IMG/VR virus record: IMGVR_UViG_3300032223_002507
Span: 1-22,903 of that record
DNA length: 22,903 nucleotides
Source: a virus
Strand: one strand, 5' to 3'
Shown: positions 6,417 to 13,200 of the stretch, in pieces
Position numbering within the stretch: the stretch's first letter is position 1
Layout: every line of letters starts with the position of its first letter
Position numbers and translations under genes: made by a program
The notes under the pieces: model-generated
The model's database searches: none
Told to the model about the DNA's origin: nothing
What the model saw: the letters and a program-made list of their open reading frames with translations, nothing else

Positions 6417-7091
6417 TTAAAGAGTTTTTAATGCATTAATGAAATTAATTACTTGTTCCTTTAAATATGCATCTGTATTTTTCTTAGGTAAGTTTGAAAT
6501 GTTCTTTTCAAATCTTTCGTAAACAGGAGCAAATTGTCCAGAATCATCTAATATCCATTGTTTGGATTCTAAGATACCATTTACAAATGCAGTAGGAACT
6601 GAAGGATCAGCAACAACGTCAACAGCTACTAATTTAAAATCAGCAACACGATTAACACCATTACTATCTTCTTCTAAACGACCTAATGCACGAGAAGATA
6701 CACCAAGTTTTACACCATCCATGATTAAGGAACGAACAATTTGTCCCATTGGTGTTGAAAGAACTTTGGATTTACCTTCAAAGATATTACCATTTTGTTT
6801 TAAATCTGTTACAACGTGACATACTCTTTCCAAATTAATATCTGGACTTGATGGGTGATTCAATTCACCAGTAGCACGTTTTGTATCAATCATTTCTGTT
6901 TGATAACGACTAACTTCTTTTATCATCTCTTCGAGTGGATAAACTCTTTTATTCTTATTAGCTTCATTAGCCATTAAGAATGGACCTTGAATATGAAGAA
7001 TAGAAGGAGTATTTCTATTTTTTTCTTCAATTAAATATTTTACTTCGTATGTTGGTTCCTCAACTAAGAGTTTGTAGACGTTATTGGACAT
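6417..7091 (-). CDS. gp21: prohead maturation protease, gp21-like (peptidase S80 type)
   Basis: A 224-residue serine protease of the T4 gp21 family, which degrades the scaffold and trims the capsid protein during maturation. The N-terminal half has the conserved block IQGPFLMANEANKNKRVYPLEEM. The catalytic His lies in TGELNHP (H79) and the Ser in LGVSSRALG (S132/S133), about 54 residues later, close to the spacing I recall for T4 gp21. An Asp in VAVDVVADPS (D158 or D162) could complete the site. ILE|S at 175-176 near the C-terminus matches the enzyme's own cleavage rule and may release a C-terminal propeptide. It is the third recognisable gene of the head cassette, behind an exact TATAAATA. 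Confidence 0.9.
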   Translation of the reverse strand: MSNNVYKLLVEEPTYEVKYLIEEKNRNTPSILHIQGPFLMANEANKNKRVYPLEEMIKEVSRYQTEMIDTKRATGELNHPSSPDINLERVCHVVTDLKQNGNIFEGKSKVLSTPMGQIVRSLIMDGVKLGVSSRALGRLEEDSNGVNRVADFKLVAVDVVADPSVPTAFVNGILESKQWILDDSGQFAPVYERFEKNISNLPKKNTDAYLKEQVINFINALKTL

Positions 7092-7106
7092 AAATGTTCG
7101 TATATA

Positions 7107-7114
7107 TATTTATA
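7107..7114 (-). promoter_or_regulatory. T4-type late promoter TATAAATA before gp21
   Basis: Exact TATAAATA on the minus strand, 15 bases before the gp21 ATG, the same distance as at the portal gene. The leader after it shows no Shine-Dalgarno. Confidence 0.65.
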
Positions 7115-7141
7115 TTTAATTATAGCTAATTTATTAAAAAT

Positions 7142-7351
7142 TTAACCCTTTCTTAACTTTTTAAGGATAGCACCTGCTACACGCTCACCAGCAGCCTTTG
7201 ATCCATAACGCTTTCCAGCTGATTTAGCAATCTTAGCAAAGTTTTTTCCGGGTTTGCCAATGTCTTTACCTTCACGAGCTTTTTTTGCGGAATAGGATTT
7301 CTTTTTTGTTTCCTCAATAATATTATTTGCTAAGATGTCGAATTTATTCAT
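7142..7351 (-). CDS. small basic phage protein with KNFxKIAKSAGKRYGSKAAGERVAGAIL motif
   Basis: A 69-residue protein, MNKFDILANNIIEETKKK, then a Lys/Gly/Ala-rich C-terminal half whose key segments are GKDIGKPGKNF, KRYGSKAAGERV and AGAILKKL. I recall similar small proteins of unknown function in many phage genomes. An in-frame TTG at 7369 would add six residues, but the ATG at 7351 is more natural. It lies between gp4 and gp21. The strong positive charge suggests DNA or core binding. No catalytic motif or membrane segment is visible. Confidence 0.75.
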   Translation of the reverse strand: MNKFDILANNIIEETKKKSYSAKKAREGKDIGKPGKNFAKIAKSAGKRYGSKAAGERVAGAILKKLRKG

Positions 7352-7379
7352 GGTTATATTTACACTCAAATTCTTATTA

Positions 7380-7844
7380 TCAATTATTTATATGCTTTTC
7401 AGTCAAAATGATAAATTTATATCCTTTTGTATTTGCCCATGCTTCTGCTGCTTTCCATTTTGTTTGATTAATAATATACTGAGTTTGTTCATACATTATA
7501 GTACTGGATTTTTTACGTTCTGATGGAATAGGTTTTATTGTTTGTTTAAATGGTTTAACTTCTATTATAAATTTCTTATTTGTCCCATCTTTATCTTTTA
7601 ATAGAACAACAAAATCTACAAAGTATCTATGTAATTTTCCATCAAGTGGGGATTGATAAGGAATTACAATTGATTCAGAACCCCATGTTATAATATTGGG
7701 ATTATTATCAAACCAACGCATTGCAGTTAGTTCTAACTTGGAACGATATATTATAGGAAAAGTACCCTTGTACTTTTGTTTATTTTTTGGCGTAAAAATA
7801 CCTTGAGTATAATTGTTATTTTTTTTACCAAGTTTGGTTTTCAT
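7380..7844 (-). CDS. gp4: head-completion nuclease, gp4-like (PD-(D/E)XK fold)
   Basis: A 154-residue protein with the gp4 (gp50) head-completion pattern: YRSKLELTAMRWFDNNPNI (from 33), WGSESIVIPYQSPLDGKLHRYFVDF (54-78) and FIIEVKPF (92-99). Residues E38, D77 and the E95-x-K97 pair form a PD-(D/E)XK-like nuclease site. In T4 this protein is needed to finish the filled head before the neck and tail join, and it probably trims packaged DNA. The gene starts inside the gp13 stop (TAATG, sharing one base), so the two are translationally coupled. That fits a shared role at the head vertex. Confidence 0.85.
   Translation of the reverse strand: MKTKLGKKNNNYTQGIFTPKNKQKYKGTFPIIYRSKLELTAMRWFDNNPNIITWGSESIVIPYQSPLDGKLHRYFVDFVVLLKDKDGTNKKFIIEVKPFKQTIKPIPSERKKSSTIMYEQTQYIINQTKWKAAEAWANTKGYKFIILTEKHINN
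7385..7392 (-). promoter_or_regulatory. T4-type late promoter TATAAATA before the small basic gene
   Basis: Exact TATAAATA on the minus strand inside the last codons of gp4, 33 bases before the ATG at 7351. It could drive the small basic gene and gp21 onward. Confidence 0.5.
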
Positions 7845-8731
7845 TAACCAACAAAAAATCTTATTGGATCTCTATCAATTTGATCTGTGAAAAGTTCTTT
7901 TTCTAACTCATCTTTTTCCTTTGTGCCTTGATTCATTAAATCAGAATAATTTACGGTTTGACCACCAAAAAGATTTGTACCTGTAAATTTTCCTCTTATA
8001 TGAGCAACTGCAATTTTGGTTTGTGCTAATGTATATCTATAAACCCAAAGTTGGCTTATAAGATATTTTAAAGGTTTTTGTACTCTACAACCTACTAATC
8101 CAAAATATGTACTACCACCACCTGATTGTGCAGGTTCTGGAATAAGCTTGAGCATTTGTGTATCAGGATCAAATCTAAGATATGGAGTAAGAGCTAAAAC
8201 CTTATCACGAGTATCAAGCCATGTTTTAAGTGCTTGCCATGTAACTAAATCATAACCAACATTACCAAGTAATTGACCAAAATATGCTTGCTGTGCAATT
8301 GTATTTTCAATTGTGAATAATGTGTTTACTCCAGTATTATTACCTTCAGCATATGAATATACATCGACTACTTTTCTATAATCGCCTAAATCAAAATCAT
8401 AACCTGCACTTAATGAACTGGTAGTACTATCAGGATTTTCTTGATTATACATTTCAGGAGAAATGTTTAGTAATCTTCCAATAGGAAGACCTACTCTTGG
8501 AATATATAAATCAGATCTAAAAATTAAAAACTCTTCTGTTGTTCCTGCAAACTTTGTGAAATATTCAATTGAAATATCAATTAATTCATAGATTTGTTCG
8601 CTGCTTATTTCAATTTGAATTAATGGTTCTCCTAATGCTCTTCTTACTCTTTGAGCCAAAGCATCATAACTTTTGATTTTTGAACCAAAAGTAGTGCTTC
8701 CATGAAAACTATTGGGAAGGACATTAGACAT
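7844..8731 (-). CDS. gp13: neck/head-completion protein, gp13-like
   Basis: A 295-residue protein. Residues 22-55 (LAQRVRRALGEPLIQIEISSEQIYELIDISIEYF) match the N-terminal gp13 pattern of an R-x-LG-x-P helix followed by a predicted helix with IDxxIEYF. The C-terminal part (YTLAQTKIAVAHIRGKF, then TNLFGGQTVNYSDLMNQG, and the ending RDPIRFFVG) matches the family's LPGG/FxG ending. Gp13 forms part of the neck that closes the portal and receives the tail. It is coupled to gp4 through a one-base overlap. A TGTAAATA box lies seven bases upstream. Confidence 0.75.
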   Translation of the reverse strand: MSNVLPNSFHGSTTFGSKIKSYDALAQRVRRALGEPLIQIEISSEQIYELIDISIEYFTKFAGTTEEFLIFRSDLYIPRVGLPIGRLLNISPEMYNQENPDSTTSSLSAGYDFDLGDYRKVVDVYSYAEGNNTGVNTLFTIENTIAQQAYFGQLLGNVGYDLVTWQALKTWLDTRDKVLALTPYLRFDPDTQMLKLIPEPAQSGGGSTYFGLVGCRVQKPLKYLISQLWVYRYTLAQTKIAVAHIRGKFTGTNLFGGQTVNYSDLMNQGTKEKDELEKELFTDQIDRDPIRFFVG

Positions 8732-8738
8732 CTTTATA

Positions 8739-8746
8739 TATTTACA
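8739..8746 (-). promoter_or_regulatory. weak late-promoter-like box TGTAAATA before gp13
   Basis: Minus-strand TGTAAATA, one mismatch to TATAAATA, seven bases before the gp13 ATG. The same octamer occurs at 7357-7364, five bases before the small basic protein's ATG. Confidence 0.25.
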
Positions 8747-8783
8747 ATTAAAGCCTATTAAAAGATTCTAATTTAAATTTTAA

Positions 8784-9062
8784 TTAAGAAGGCTCTGGAA
8801 CAACTACAATATCAGATGCAGTATCAAGAGAATTTATATCAGGTGTAATTGTAACAATTTGATTTAATTTTAAATCTTCAAAATTGATAACTTCATTATT
8901 ATTTGTAATAACTGTTCTTTGATTTATTTTGTATTTACAACGATCAATACCTTGAATAATAATATTACCATTAATAGGTTCAACTCCATTATTAAATACT
9001 GATAATAATTTTATTCTTCCTGTAAGAGCATCGTGTTTATTGTTGAAATTAGGTGCTGACAT
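8784..9062 (-). CDS. small beta-rich protein, DUF5666-like, copy 1
   Basis: A 92-residue protein with no signal peptide. Its pattern is LTGRIKLL, GNIIIQGIDRCKYKI, RTVITNNNEVINFEDLKLNQIVTITP, then DTASDIVVVP. This follows the small beta-barrel layout of DUF5666-like domains: a G-x-I strand, a V/I-x-G turn, a T-x-I strand, a DLxxxxxV strand and an A-x-I-V strand. It is clearly paralogous to the genes at 10059 and 10404. It is divergent from a glycosyltransferase, with 58 bases between the starts. A virion-surface or adaptor role is plausible, but nothing catalytic is visible. Confidence 0.75.
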   Translation of the reverse strand: MSAPNFNNKHDALTGRIKLLSVFNNGVEPINGNIIIQGIDRCKYKINQRTVITNNNEVINFEDLKLNQIVTITPDINSLDTASDIVVVPEPS

Positions 9063-9076
9063 ACTATGTGATTACT

Positions 9077-9115
9077 TATTTACTACATAGACATTTTCAA
9101 TAATTTCGATAAATA
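9077..9115. promoter_or_regulatory. divergent late-promoter-like boxes, unit 1
   Basis: On the minus strand AGTAAATA (9084-9077) lies 14 bases before the ATG at 9062. On the plus strand GATAAATA (9108-9115) lies five bases before the glycosyltransferase ATG. Both are imperfect late boxes, weaker than in unit 2. Confidence 0.35.
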
Positions 9116-9120
9116 AAATT

Positions 9121-10062
9121 ATGAATATATGGGCTGTTAGTTGTTTATTTGCTTTTACTCCTAGTCACTTTAGATCTAGAAATTATAAGATATTCAGAGA
9201 AAATTTAAAAAATCATAATGTTAAACTTTTGACGGTAGAGTTTAATCCAGAAGGTATATATGAACTTACAAAAGAAGATGCTGATATATTAATTCAACTG
9301 TCAGATGGAGATATAATGTGGCAAAAGGAAAGATTATTGAATATAGGAATAGATCATTTACCAACAGATACAGATATCGTTCTTATACTTGATACCGATA
9401 TTATATTTTCTCATGAAGATATGATTGATAGAATAGTAAAAAAAATTAATGATTATAAAGTAGTTCAATGCTATTCACATACAATGCAATTACATCCTCT
9501 ATTTTTAATGAATATAGATAAAATTAATTTTTTTAAAATAGATAATACAAAAAATTATTTTTTCCATGATGTTAATAGATCATCATTTTTAAAAGAATTT
9601 TTAGATCCTATGGGAGCACATAAAGCAGGTGAAATAGGATTAGCATGGGCATATAGATATGATGTAATTAAAAAAATAAAACTCTTTGATCATAATATTA
9701 TTGGTGCAGGAGATAATGCAACAATGTGTGCTTTCATAAGAATTTTTAAACCTTTTAACATAATAGGAACAGGAAATTCTTGGTTTAAATATTGTGATTT
9801 AGCCAGACAATATGTTGATTTAAAAGATGTAAGTTATCTTGAAGATACAATTATATATTCTTTATATCATGGAGAAGTAAAAGATAAAAATTATGTACAC
9901 AGACATGAAATAATTGAAAAACATAATTTTGATTCAACAAAACAATTAATAATAAAAGAAGGTCTTCCTTTTAAATTTGATGAAACTGTTGGTGATGAAT
10001 TAAAACAAGAAATAAAAGATTATTTTATAAACAGAAAAGAAGATGATCCATTACCTTTTTAA
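9121..10062 (+). CDS. GT-A type glycosyltransferase, copy 1
   Basis: A 313-residue protein with a GT-A layout: an N-terminal strand IWAVSCLFAF, a helix with YKIFRENLKNH, then WQKERLLNIGIDHLP and the metal/nucleotide-sugar DxD motif ILDTDIIF near 90. A second block GLAWAYRYDVIKKIKLF...GAGDNAT near 178-205 is typical of the acceptor/catalytic side. There is no signal peptide or membrane segment, so it acts in the cytoplasm. The target is unknown; fibre or other virion proteins are the nearest candidates. It is very AT-rich. It resembles the copy at 10716 throughout, including the ending YFINRKE. It is probably not a T4-type hmC-DNA glucosyltransferase, because nothing here suggests modified cytosine. 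Confidence 0.75.
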   Translation: MNIWAVSCLFAFTPSHFRSRNYKIFRENLKNHNVKLLTVEFNPEGIYELTKEDADILIQLSDGDIMWQKERLLNIGIDHLPTDTDIVLILDTDIIFSHEDMIDRIVKKINDYKVVQCYSHTMQLHPLFLMNIDKINFFKIDNTKNYFFHDVNRSSFLKEFLDPMGAHKAGEIGLAWAYRYDVIKKIKLFDHNIIGAGDNATMCAFIRIFKPFNIIGTGNSWFKYCDLARQYVDLKDVSYLEDTIIYSLYHGEVKDKNYVHRHEIIEKHNFDSTKQLIIKEGLPFKFDETVGDELKQEIKDYFINRKEDDPLPF

Positions 10063-10382
10063 AAACATCCTTTTTTTCTAAAACTATCAAATTCTGTACC
10101 TGTAAAACTACGCATAGCGGATTCCATATGATCAGGAATTATTACAATAGAAGATGCAGTATCTAAACTAGATAATGTAGGAGTAATTGCAACAATAGTA
10201 TTAAGTTTTAAATCAAAAAAATTAATTATATTATTATTAATATCAGTTATAAAAGTATTATCGTCAACACTAAACTTTATATAATCTATTCCTTGTATGA
10301 TTATGTTATTATTTAAAAATAATACTGAAATACGACCTGTAGAAGTTGAACTTAGGCTATTATAATTAGCATAACTCGACAT
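10059..10382 (-). CDS. small beta-rich protein, DUF5666-like, copy 2
   Basis: A 107-residue paralogue of the genes at 8784 and 10404. The shared core reads STGRISVLFLNNNIIIQGIDYIKFSV, TFITDINNNIINFFDLKLN, IVAITP and LDTASSIVIIP. A C-terminal tail of about 20 residues (after IIPDH) is absent from the other two copies and ends in KKGCF. It follows the copy at 10404 by 21 bases on the same strand and probably shares its promoter. Its stop overlaps the end of glycosyltransferase copy 1 by four bases. Its function is unknown. Confidence 0.75.
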   Translation of the reverse strand: MSSYANYNSLSSTSTGRISVLFLNNNIIIQGIDYIKFSVDDNTFITDINNNIINFFDLKLNTIVAITPTLSSLDTASSIVIIPDHMESAMRSFTGTEFDSFRKKGCF

Positions 10383-10403
10383 ATTAATTTAATATACCAT
10401 ATA

Positions 10404-10664
10404 TTATATGGCACTAAGAACAGTTACAATAGATGCAGTATCAAATTTTGTATTATTTGGTGTAATTGATATAAAATCATTTATACTTAAACTATCAAAA
10501 GAAATTTCATTTCCTTGAATGTCTAAAATTGATGTATTTGGTGAAATTTTATATTTTATTCTTTCAGGAGTTTCAATTACAATTCTTTGGTTTAATACAA
10601 GAGCAAAAATAGTACCTGATAAAGTATTTGAAGTACTGTTAAATGGCGGAAATATATTAGGCAT
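10404..10664 (-). CDS. small beta-rich protein, DUF5666-like, copy 3
   Basis: An 86-residue, more diverged member of the same family: LSGTIFALVLNQRIVIETPERIKYKI, TSILDIQGNEISFDSLSINDFISITP and FDTASIVTVL. The QGID motif of the other copies is replaced by ETPE, and DLKL by SLSI. It is the first gene of a two-gene minus-strand unit and is divergent from glycosyltransferase copy 2. An exact TATAAATA lies six bases before its ATG. Confidence 0.7.
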   Translation of the reverse strand: MPNIFPPFNSTSNTLSGTIFALVLNQRIVIETPERIKYKISPNTSILDIQGNEISFDSLSINDFISITPNNTKFDTASIVTVLSAI

Positions 10665-10670
10665 ATATAA

Positions 10671-10678
10671 TATTTATA
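10671..10678 (-). promoter_or_regulatory. T4-type late promoter TATAAATA, leftward
   Basis: Exact TATAAATA on the minus strand, six bases before the ATG at 10664. Transcription starting at the T4 distance would give an essentially leaderless mRNA. Confidence 0.55.
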
Positions 10679-10701
10679 CATTTTACTTTTAAATACAACC
10701 T

Positions 10702-10709
10702 TATAAATA
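10702..10709 (+). promoter_or_regulatory. T4-type late promoter TATAAATA, rightward
   Basis: Exact TATAAATA on the plus strand, six bases before the glycosyltransferase ATG at 10716. With the mirror-image box at 10671 it forms a symmetrical divergent pair within a 51-base gap. Confidence 0.55.
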
Positions 10710-10715
10710 CGATAT

Positions 10716-11654
10716 ATGAAAGTATGGGCAGTATGTTGTTATTTCAACTTTACATCAAGTCAGTTTAGATTGCAAAATTATAAGATATTCAGGGAAAATT
10801 TAAAAAAACATGATGTAAAACTTTTGACTTTAGAATTTGATATAAATGGAATTTATGAATTAAAAGAAGAAGATGCTGATGTATTAATTCAGCTAACTGA
10901 TGGTGATTTAATGTGGCAAAAAGAAAGATTATTAAACATTGGAATAGATCATTTGCCTACTGATACAGATATAGTAATGATATTGGATACGGATGTTATT
11001 TTTGGTAATGAAGATGTTATTGATAGACTTAAAAAGAGCATGGAAAAATATAAAGTTGTCCAATGTTTTTCAAAAACCATGCAATTAAATCCATATCTTT
11101 TTAAATTAAAAAATTTTGATATTTCAAAAATTGATATTACAAAAAAATATAATTTTCATGAAATTTATGATAATAATTCTTTAGTAAAAAATACCATAAA
11201 TCCTGAAAAATCATATGCAAGTTCAACGGGTCTTGCGTGGGCATATCGTTATGAAACAATTAAAAAAATAAAAATGTTTGAAGGTAAAATTGTAGGATCA
11301 GGTGATGAAGCAACAAGTTGGGCATTATTAAGATTGTTTAAAAAAAGTTTTTTAATAGGTACTGGAAATTCTTGGCTTGAATATGCAGATATGATTAGAA
11401 ATTATGTTGATTTAAGTGAAATAAGATATTTAGAAGATACTGTAATATTTTCTTTATATCATGGAGAAAAAGAAGATAGAGGATATCTTAATAGATATGA
11501 TATTTTTAATCAATATGATTTTGATTCCTCTAAAGATTTAATAGCAGAAGAAGGCAAGCCATTTAAGTTTAAAGAAAATGTTCCTTTATCTTTAAGGGAA
11601 TACATTAAACAATATTTTATTAATAGAAAAGAAAACGAGTCTTTAAATTTTTAA
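10716..11654 (+). CDS. GT-A type glycosyltransferase, copy 2
   Basis: A 312-residue paralogue of the protein at 9121. Shared landmarks are YKIFRENLKKH, WQKERLLNIGIDHLP, the DxD motif in ILDTDVIF near 90, GLAWAYRYETIKKIKMF, GSGDEAT and the ending YFINRKE. The middle part (about residues 125-175) differs most between the copies and may set substrate or acceptor choice. The enzyme is cytoplasmic by lack of any export or membrane signal. The gene converges on the Gly-rich adhesin gene with a four-base overlap of stops. The acceptor is not known. Confidence 0.75.
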   Translation: MKVWAVCCYFNFTSSQFRLQNYKIFRENLKKHDVKLLTLEFDINGIYELKEEDADVLIQLTDGDLMWQKERLLNIGIDHLPTDTDIVMILDTDVIFGNEDVIDRLKKSMEKYKVVQCFSKTMQLNPYLFKLKNFDISKIDITKKYNFHEIYDNNSLVKNTINPEKSYASSTGLAWAYRYETIKKIKMFEGKIVGSGDEATSWALLRLFKKSFLIGTGNSWLEYADMIRNYVDLSEIRYLEDTVIFSLYHGEKEDRGYLNRYDIFNQYDFDSSKDLIAEEGKPFKFKENVPLSLREYIKQYFINRKENESLNF

Positions 11655-13198
11655 AGAACTGTTAAAGCAGTTGTATGTTGAAATGGATAATTTCTTGCTG
11701 CTCCAGAATTATAAAGATATTGTATTTCTTCAATTGATAAAACCCTTTGCCAAATTCCAATTTCATCAATTAAGCCTTGAAATGGATACTTTACATTTTC
11801 TGCTCCTACATAAAAATAAGTACTACCCCATAATCCATTAACATTATTAGCAGCCACTTGTGTACCATTAATATACAAATATATGTAATTAGATTTTGCT
11901 ATACAGACATAATGATACCAAACATCATTTGCAGGATATGCTGGATTACTTGTATCTATATAAATATAAGAATTATTAGGAACCCAATAAAGACCGGGTT
12001 GACTTGATGGACCAAAAAACAACTGAGGAGTACTATTACCATCAAATATAATGCAATAATCATCTACTGTGCCTGTTCTTTTTGCCCATACTGATATTGT
12101 ATAATCTTTACTAAAATCTATAGTAGAAGATGTTTGTAAATAATCAGATACACCGTTTCCCGGTATTCCCATACTAAGACAATTACCAATTATACCGCCC
12201 GTATTATAACTAAGATTAAATCCACCACTGAGATGTGCTGTTAAATTATTAGAACCTTTAGAATCATATCTAGTTCCTGATGTTTCATCTAATTTCCAAT
12301 AAGCTAATGGATTTGTTAATCCTGTATTTTCAAAAACATGAATGTAGTTACCACCTATTGTATATTGTAAATCGCCACCTGTAGCTTTTGGTGTTGTTCC
12401 GGGGTAAGAAATAACAACAATACCATCTGCTCCATTACCAGATGGTCTAGTTTTAGCACCACCGCCACCACCACCTGTATTTGGTTGAGCATTTCCATAA
12501 TCATTATCTGGATTAAACCCGACTGCACCACCAAAACCACCACCATAAGATGCATTACCACCACCATCATAAGGAGCACGTCCATAGGTATCTACTAAAT
12601 CTCCTGCACCACCACCACCACCAGCATAGTCTGTACTAAATCCTGTAATATCAGAAGTTATACCAATACCACCATCACCTCCCTGACCAGATCCATCATT
12701 ACCATCACTTCCATTCCCCCCTGCACCACCACCACCACCTGAAGCAAGAGTACCAGAATTTATTTGTTGTGTTCCACCTCCATGTTGACCTTGACCAACT
12801 ACACCTGAGCCACCTGCAATGCCGTGATCATCAATATCACGAGTCGATGCTCCAGAGCCAGAACCTCCATTTGATGGTACATATCCCCAACTAGATCCTG
12901 CACCACCGCCATAAGCAGTTAAATTATTAAAAATAGTATTACCACCTTGTCCACCATATGTAGATGTACTGATTGAACCAGCACCACCACTACCAACTAT
13001 AATATTATATATCCCTGATGTTAAAGTTGTTGTTCCTTGGAGTACACCACCTGCACCGCCACCAGAATGTGCTCCACCGCCACCACCACCAATTATAAGG
13101 TATGATACAGTAAGATTAGAAGGAATATATAACTTTTGTGTTGGCAGTTTTTGTTGCCCATATAAACCTATCATTGATGCTTTGTTAAAATTGAACAT
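11651..13198 (-). CDS. glycine-rich adhesin with C-terminal LamG-like lectin domain
   Basis: A 515-residue surface protein. Residues about 30-270 are dominated by Gly runs (GGGGGGAHSGGGAGG, SGGGGGAGGNG, AGGGGGAGD, TGGGGGGAKT), a low-complexity pattern known from phage adhesins and fibre tips. The block ends in ADGIVVISYPG and GNYIHVFENTG, the usual end of such Gly-rich modules. From about 295 a concanavalin/LamG-type domain follows: LAYWKLDETSGTRYDSKGSN, YTISVWAKR, WYHYVCIAKSNYIYLYINGTQV and GLIDEIGIWQRVLSIEEIQYLYN. The likely role is carbohydrate or cell-surface binding at a fibre tip. It starts two bases after the repeat fibre gene stops, so the two are probably coexpressed. Confidence 0.85.
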   Translation of the reverse strand: MFNFNKASMIGLYGQQKLPTQKLYIPSNLTVSYLIIGGGGGGAHSGGGAGGVLQGTTTLTSGIYNIIVGSGGAGSISTSTYGGQGGNTIFNNLTAYGGGAGSSWGYVPSNGGSGSGASTRDIDDHGIAGGSGVVGQGQHGGGTQQINSGTLASGGGGGAGGNGSDGNDGSGQGGDGGIGITSDITGFSTDYAGGGGGAGDLVDTYGRAPYDGGGNASYGGGFGGAVGFNPDNDYGNAQPNTGGGGGGAKTRPSGNGADGIVVISYPGTTPKATGGDLQYTIGGNYIHVFENTGLTNPLAYWKLDETSGTRYDSKGSNNLTAHLSGGFNLSYNTGGIIGNCLSMGIPGNGVSDYLQTSSTIDFSKDYTISVWAKRTGTVDDYCIIFDGNSTPQLFFGPSSQPGLYWVPNNSYIYIDTSNPAYPANDVWYHYVCIAKSNYIYLYINGTQVAANNVNGLWGSTYFYVGAENVKYPFQGLIDEIGIWQRVLSIEEIQYLYNSGAARNYPFQHTTALTVL

Positions 13199-13200
13199 AA

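Larger units (their letters stand above)
8784..11654. other. duplicated glycosyltransferase/small-protein island
   Basis: Two units of the same architecture lie in tandem: a small minus-strand protein divergent from a plus-strand glycosyltransferase (8784-10062 and 10404-11654), with a third small-protein copy (10059-10382) between them. The plus-strand orientation contrasts with all flanking structural genes. The convergent ends overlap by only four bases (TTAA). Confidence 0.75.

Noticed and set aside
7352-7369. TTG start adding six residues to the small basic protein
   Set aside because: An ATG six codons later is a better start, and the added residues carry no pattern.
9121-11654. T4-type DNA (hydroxymethylcytosine) glucosyltransferases
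   Set aside because: The sequences show a GT-A DxD layout unlike T4 alpha/beta-GT as I know them, and no cytosine-modifying gene is present in the window.
12355-12585. Minus-strand frame of 76 residues in another frame of the Gly-rich gene
   Set aside because: GGT/GGA runs keep alternative frames open; the protein is Val/Met repeats without family features.
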